Shown: positions 5,183 through 7,002 of the stretch, one piece after another
Layout: each line of letters opens with the position of its first letter
How positions within the stretch are numbered: the stretch's first letter is position 1
Assembly: GCA_023253615.1 (NCBI GenBank)
Contig: JALRFZ010000785.1
Span: forward strand, 1-7,002
Reading direction: 5' to 3'
DNA length: 7,002 nt
Source of the DNA: Verrucomicrobiales bacterium
GTDB lineage: Bacteria; Verrucomicrobiota; Verrucomicrobiia; Verrucomicrobiales; DEV007
Translations under genes and position numbers: made by a program
The notes under the pieces: generated by a model
What the model saw: only the letters and a program-made list of their open reading frames with translations
Databases searched by the model: none
What the model was told of the DNA's origin: nothing

Positions 5183-6661
5183 CTACCCGATCAATTCATC
5201 CCAGACGACCCCGTGCACATCGGTGAGGCGCACGTCGCGTCCGGCGTAGCGGAAGGTAAGCCGCTCGTGGTCGATGCCCATGAGATGCAGGACGGTCGCC
5301 CAGAGGTCGAAGACGCTCGTTTTCTTATCGACGACGTGATAGCCGAATTCGTCGGTCTCGCCGTAGATCGTGCCGCCCTTCGTTCCGCCGCCGGCCATCC
5401 AGATGCTGAAGCCGAAGGGATTGTGGTCGCGCCCGTCGCTGCCTTGCGAAAAGGGCGTTCGCCCAAATTCGCCGGCCCAGATCACGAGGGTCTCGTCGAG
5501 GAGTCCACGCTGTTTCAGATCGACGAGCAAACCCGCGATGGGTTGGTCGACCTGTTCCGACATGTTGCGGTGTCCCGATTCGAGGCCGCCGTGCTGGTCC
5601 CAGGGGTTGGCGGCCTGGCCTCCGCCGGGCGTCTGGGGCAGACAGGTGAGCTCGATGAAACGCACCCCGCGCTCGACGAGCCGTCGCGCGAGGAGGGCCT
5701 GCTGTCCGTAGGCCCGGGTCATCGGATTTTTCGCCTCGAAACCGTAGAGACGCTTCGTCGCCTCGCTCTCACCGCGGAGGTCGCAGAGCTCGGGAACGGC
5801 GGACTGCATCCGGTAGGCGGTCTCGTAATTGCGGATCGCGGCCTCGACCGCGTCGTTCGCACGTGTGGACGACGCGAACTCGCGGTCGACGGCGTTGAGG
5901 AAATCGAGCCGCGCCCGCTGGGTGAGGTCGCGCTCTTTGGGGCGAATGTTAGGCACCGGATCGGCCGCGTCCACCTGGAGGATGGAGGCCTGGTGCTGGG
6001 CGGGGAGGAATCCGCTGCTCCATTGTCCCACGCCGCCGTGGGGAGTGTCGGCCTCGCCGCTTTTCAGGACGACGTATCCCGGGAGGTTGGAATTCTCCGT
6101 GCCGAGGCCGTAGCTGGTCCAGGCCCCGGCGGAGGGATGGCCGATGAAGGGAAAGCCGGTGTGGAAGAAGAAATTCCCCTGGGCGTGTTCGTTGACCGGG
6201 CTCGTCATCGAGCGGACCACGGCGAGATCGTCGGCGCAGTGCTTCCTCAGATGGGGGAAGAGGTCGGAAATGGGAATGCCGCTTTGACCTCCGGGGGCGA
6301 AGTCGAAGGGGCTGCCGTAGATGTTCCCGTTGTTGTTGAACTGGGTCCGCTCGACCTTCACCGGCATGGGTTTTCCGTGCAGTTCGCGCAGCTTCGGCTT
6401 CGGGTCGAAGGTGTCGAGGTGTGAGACCCCGCCCGACATGTAGCAGAAGATGACGTGTTTCGCCCGCGGCCGGAGATGGGGTCGGGAAGGCGCGGCGTTC
6501 GCGGCGAAGGCCTTCGAGCCGAGAAGTCCTGACAAAGCCACCATTCCGAACCCGGTCGAGGCGCGGCGCAGCGCCTCGCGGCGGGAGAGGCGCTCCGCGA
6601 AGGGGAGTGATGGAGTGGCGGAGTGATGGAGAAATGGGTCGTTGGTGCGTGTGTCCTTCAT
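5183..6661 (-). CDS. DUF1501 (sulfatase/phosphatase-like) exported protein with Tat signal
   Basis: 492 residues, usual length for the family. The N-terminus carries a twin-arginine signal: [15 protein letters not shown] (25-39; Arg27-Arg28), a hydrophobic stretch to about 48, and a likely cleavage near SKAFAA (49-54). The mature part is a DUF1501 domain, related to the alkaline phosphatase/sulfatase fold. Visible motifs are [20 protein letters not shown] (68-87), NPWDQHGG (352-359), WAGEFGRTP (395-403), [10 protein letters not shown] (410-419) and the C-terminal [10 protein letters not shown]. Members usually sit next to DUF1549/DUF1553 cytochrome-like proteins, as here; the joint biochemical role is unknown. 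The ATG at 6661 is chosen because no other ATG, GTG or TTG lies in frame before the twin arginines. Residues 11-20 ([10 protein letters not shown]) are encoded by an 8-bp tandem repeat and look like an insertion ahead of the signal. The family call is firm; a catalytic activity is not claimed. Confidence 0.92.
   Translation of the reverse strand: MKDTRTNDPFLHHSATPSLPFAERLSRREALRRASTGFGMVALSGLLGSKAFAANAAPSRPHLRPRAKHVIFCYMSGGVSHLDTFDPKPKLRELHGKPMPVKVERTQFNNNGNIYGSPFDFAPGGQSGIPISDLFPHLRKHCADDLAVVRSMTSPVNEHAQGNFFFHTGFPFIGHPSAGAWTSYGLGTENSNLPGYVVLKSGEADTPHGGVGQWSSGFLPAQHQASILQVDAADPVPNIRPKERDLTQRARLDFLNAVDREFASSTRANDAVEAAIRNYETAYRMQSAVPELCDLRGESEATKRLYGFEAKNPMTRAYGQQALLARRLVERGVRFIELTCLPQTPGGGQAANPWDQHGGLESGHRNMSEQVDQPIAGLLVDLKQRGLLDETLVIWAGEFGRTPFSQGSDGRDHNPFGFSIWMAGGGTKGGTIYGETDEFGYHVVDKKTSVFDLWATVLHLMGIDHERLTFRYAGRDVRLTDVHGVVWDELIG
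6604..6635 (-). repeat. Octanucleotide tandem repeat inside the DUF1501 coding start
   Basis: On the plus strand, four 8-bp units follow one another: GGAGTGAT, GGAGTGGC, GGAGTGAT, GGAGAAAT. They lie about 9-19 codons into the DUF1501 gene, between its start codon and the Tat motif. Eight is not a multiple of three, so a gain or loss of one unit would shift the frame before the export signal. The units are imperfect, which lowers the slippage rate. Confidence 0.7.
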
Positions 6662-6692
6662 ACCTTTTACCTTTTACCTTCCCACCTTTTAC
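6662..6692 (-). promoter_or_regulatory. Heptanucleotide-repeat ribosome binding region of the DUF1501 gene
   Basis: On the minus strand the bases before the ATG read GTAAAAG, GTGGGAAG, GTAAAAG, GTAAAAG, GT: a purine-rich, near-perfect 7-bp repeat with one 8-bp variant unit. Each unit junction makes an AAGG core. The one at 6673-6670 has an 8-nt spacing to the ATG, good for a Shine-Dalgarno site; the nearest one is too close and the others are farther out. Changes in unit number would alter the supply and spacing of binding sites. Confidence 0.55.
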
Positions 6693-6723
6693 GGAGTTCG
6701 TTTATCGCAGATAAACGAACTCC
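6693..6723 (-). other. Perfect 13-bp hairpin spanning the DUF1553 stop codon
   Basis: GGAGTTCGTTTAT (6693-6705) and ATAAACGAACTCC (6711-6723) are exact inverted repeats around a 5-nt loop. The right arm and loop encode the last residues of the DUF1553-type protein (KEFVYLR), and its TAA stop (6704-6702) lies in the other arm. No U-tract follows in the minus-strand transcript, so it is not a classical terminator. It sits 31 nt before the DUF1501 start and could control mRNA stability or the ratio of the two proteins; that function is inferred. Confidence 0.65.
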
Positions 6724-7002
6724 TTCAGATTGAAGATCGCATGGGCGAGGTCGCGCCAGCGGCGTTGTTCGGGGTCGAGGTTTGCGCCGAGGGATTCGAG
6801 TTCCCGGACTTGGTTGCCGAGGGCCTGGAGTTCCGCCTCGAGCCGTTGGCGTTCGGCGACGCCGGACTGACCGAGGGCGGCGTCGAGATCCTCGCGGGTG
6901 ACGGGTGCGGGACCTCCGGCAAAGGCGGCGCGGGCTTCCTCCGCGGTGAGGGCGCGGTCGTAGAGTCGGCCTTCGAGGATGCGGCCGCGCAGGGCCTTGC
7001 TG
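6702..7002 (-). CDS. DUF1553/PSD1-type protein with LamG-like segment, C-terminal end only
   Basis: The frame is open from the right edge (first full codon at 7001) to the TAA at 6704-6702, with about 99 visible residues. The first residues, LRGRILEGRLYDRALTAEEA, are typical of the final strand and tail of a LamG/concanavalin-like domain. A charged helical segment follows (ERQRLEAELQALGNQVRELE, likely coiled coil). The end DPEQRRWRDLAHAIFNLKEF followed by VYLR is the characteristic C-terminus of DUF1553 (PSD1) proteins. Full-length relatives are large exported proteins, often with a cytochrome-c-like PSCyt1 domain, DUF1549, an optional LamG insert and DUF1553. The gene is followed after 40 nt by the DUF1501 gene on the same strand, the usual pairing, so they are probably cotranscribed. 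Domains upstream of the LamG tail are outside the window. Confidence 0.85.
   Translation of the reverse strand, partial: SKALRGRILEGRLYDRALTAEEARAAFAGGPAPVTREDLDAALGQSGVAERQRLEAELQALGNQVRELESLGANLDPEQRRWRDLAHAIFNLKEFVYLR

Noticed and set aside
5156..6424. A 422-codon plus-strand open frame opposite the DUF1501 gene
   Set aside because: Shadow of the DUF1501 gene; it also begins inside a decayed palindromic repeat.
6725..6922. A 65-codon minus-strand open frame near the right edge
   Set aside because: It is out of frame with the DUF1553/LamG C-terminus, which has recognisable family residues right up to its stop.

Overview
This is a GC-rich bacterial window that most resembles a member of the PVC group, probably Verrucomicrobiota, with Planctomycetota as the alternative. 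The main pointer is the right end, where a DUF1553-type (PSD1/LamG) gene is followed by a DUF1501 gene with a Tat signal, a pair strongly expanded in those phyla. The PF04734-like ceramidase-family hydrolase fits the same picture. Shine-Dalgarno sites are mostly weak or absent.

Layout, left to right. (1) 1-743, plus strand: the 3' part of an outer-membrane/periplasmic protein with a carboxypeptidase-regulatory-like domain followed by a C-terminal OmpA peptidoglycan-binding domain. (2) 744-994: a convergent spacer filled with short palindromic repeats. (3) 995-4879, minus strand: a compact three-gene operon read right to left. It encodes a ceramidase-like metallohydrolase, an enolase-superfamily sugar-acid dehydratase of the galactonate-dehydratase type, and an MFS transporter of the anion:cation symporter type. 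The first two genes overlap by ATGA and the last two are 10 nt apart. (4) 4880-5182: a second repeat-filled spacer. (5) 5183-7002, minus strand: a DUF1501 protein preceded by the 3' end of a DUF1553/LamG protein.

How the genes may work together: the operon looks like a small catabolic module. The transporter would import an acidic sugar or a conjugate of one, the hydrolase would release the acid, and the dehydratase would convert an aldonate to a 2-keto-3-deoxy acid. The substrate cannot be read from sequence. The DUF1553/DUF1501 pair is a separate exported unit of unknown biochemical role.

The most interesting signal is non-coding. Both spacers carry two families of elements with REPIN-like architecture: inverted pairs of a GTAG- or GTGG-headed hairpin. 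There are three of each family, all in the same orientation. One hairpin shows a compensatory G-C to A-T change between copies. An approximately 85-bp direct repeat containing one of these elements brackets the three-gene operon exactly. Around the DUF1501 start there are also an 8-bp tandem repeat inside the coding sequence, a 7-bp tandem repeat forming the ribosome binding region, and a perfect 13-bp hairpin over the upstream stop codon.
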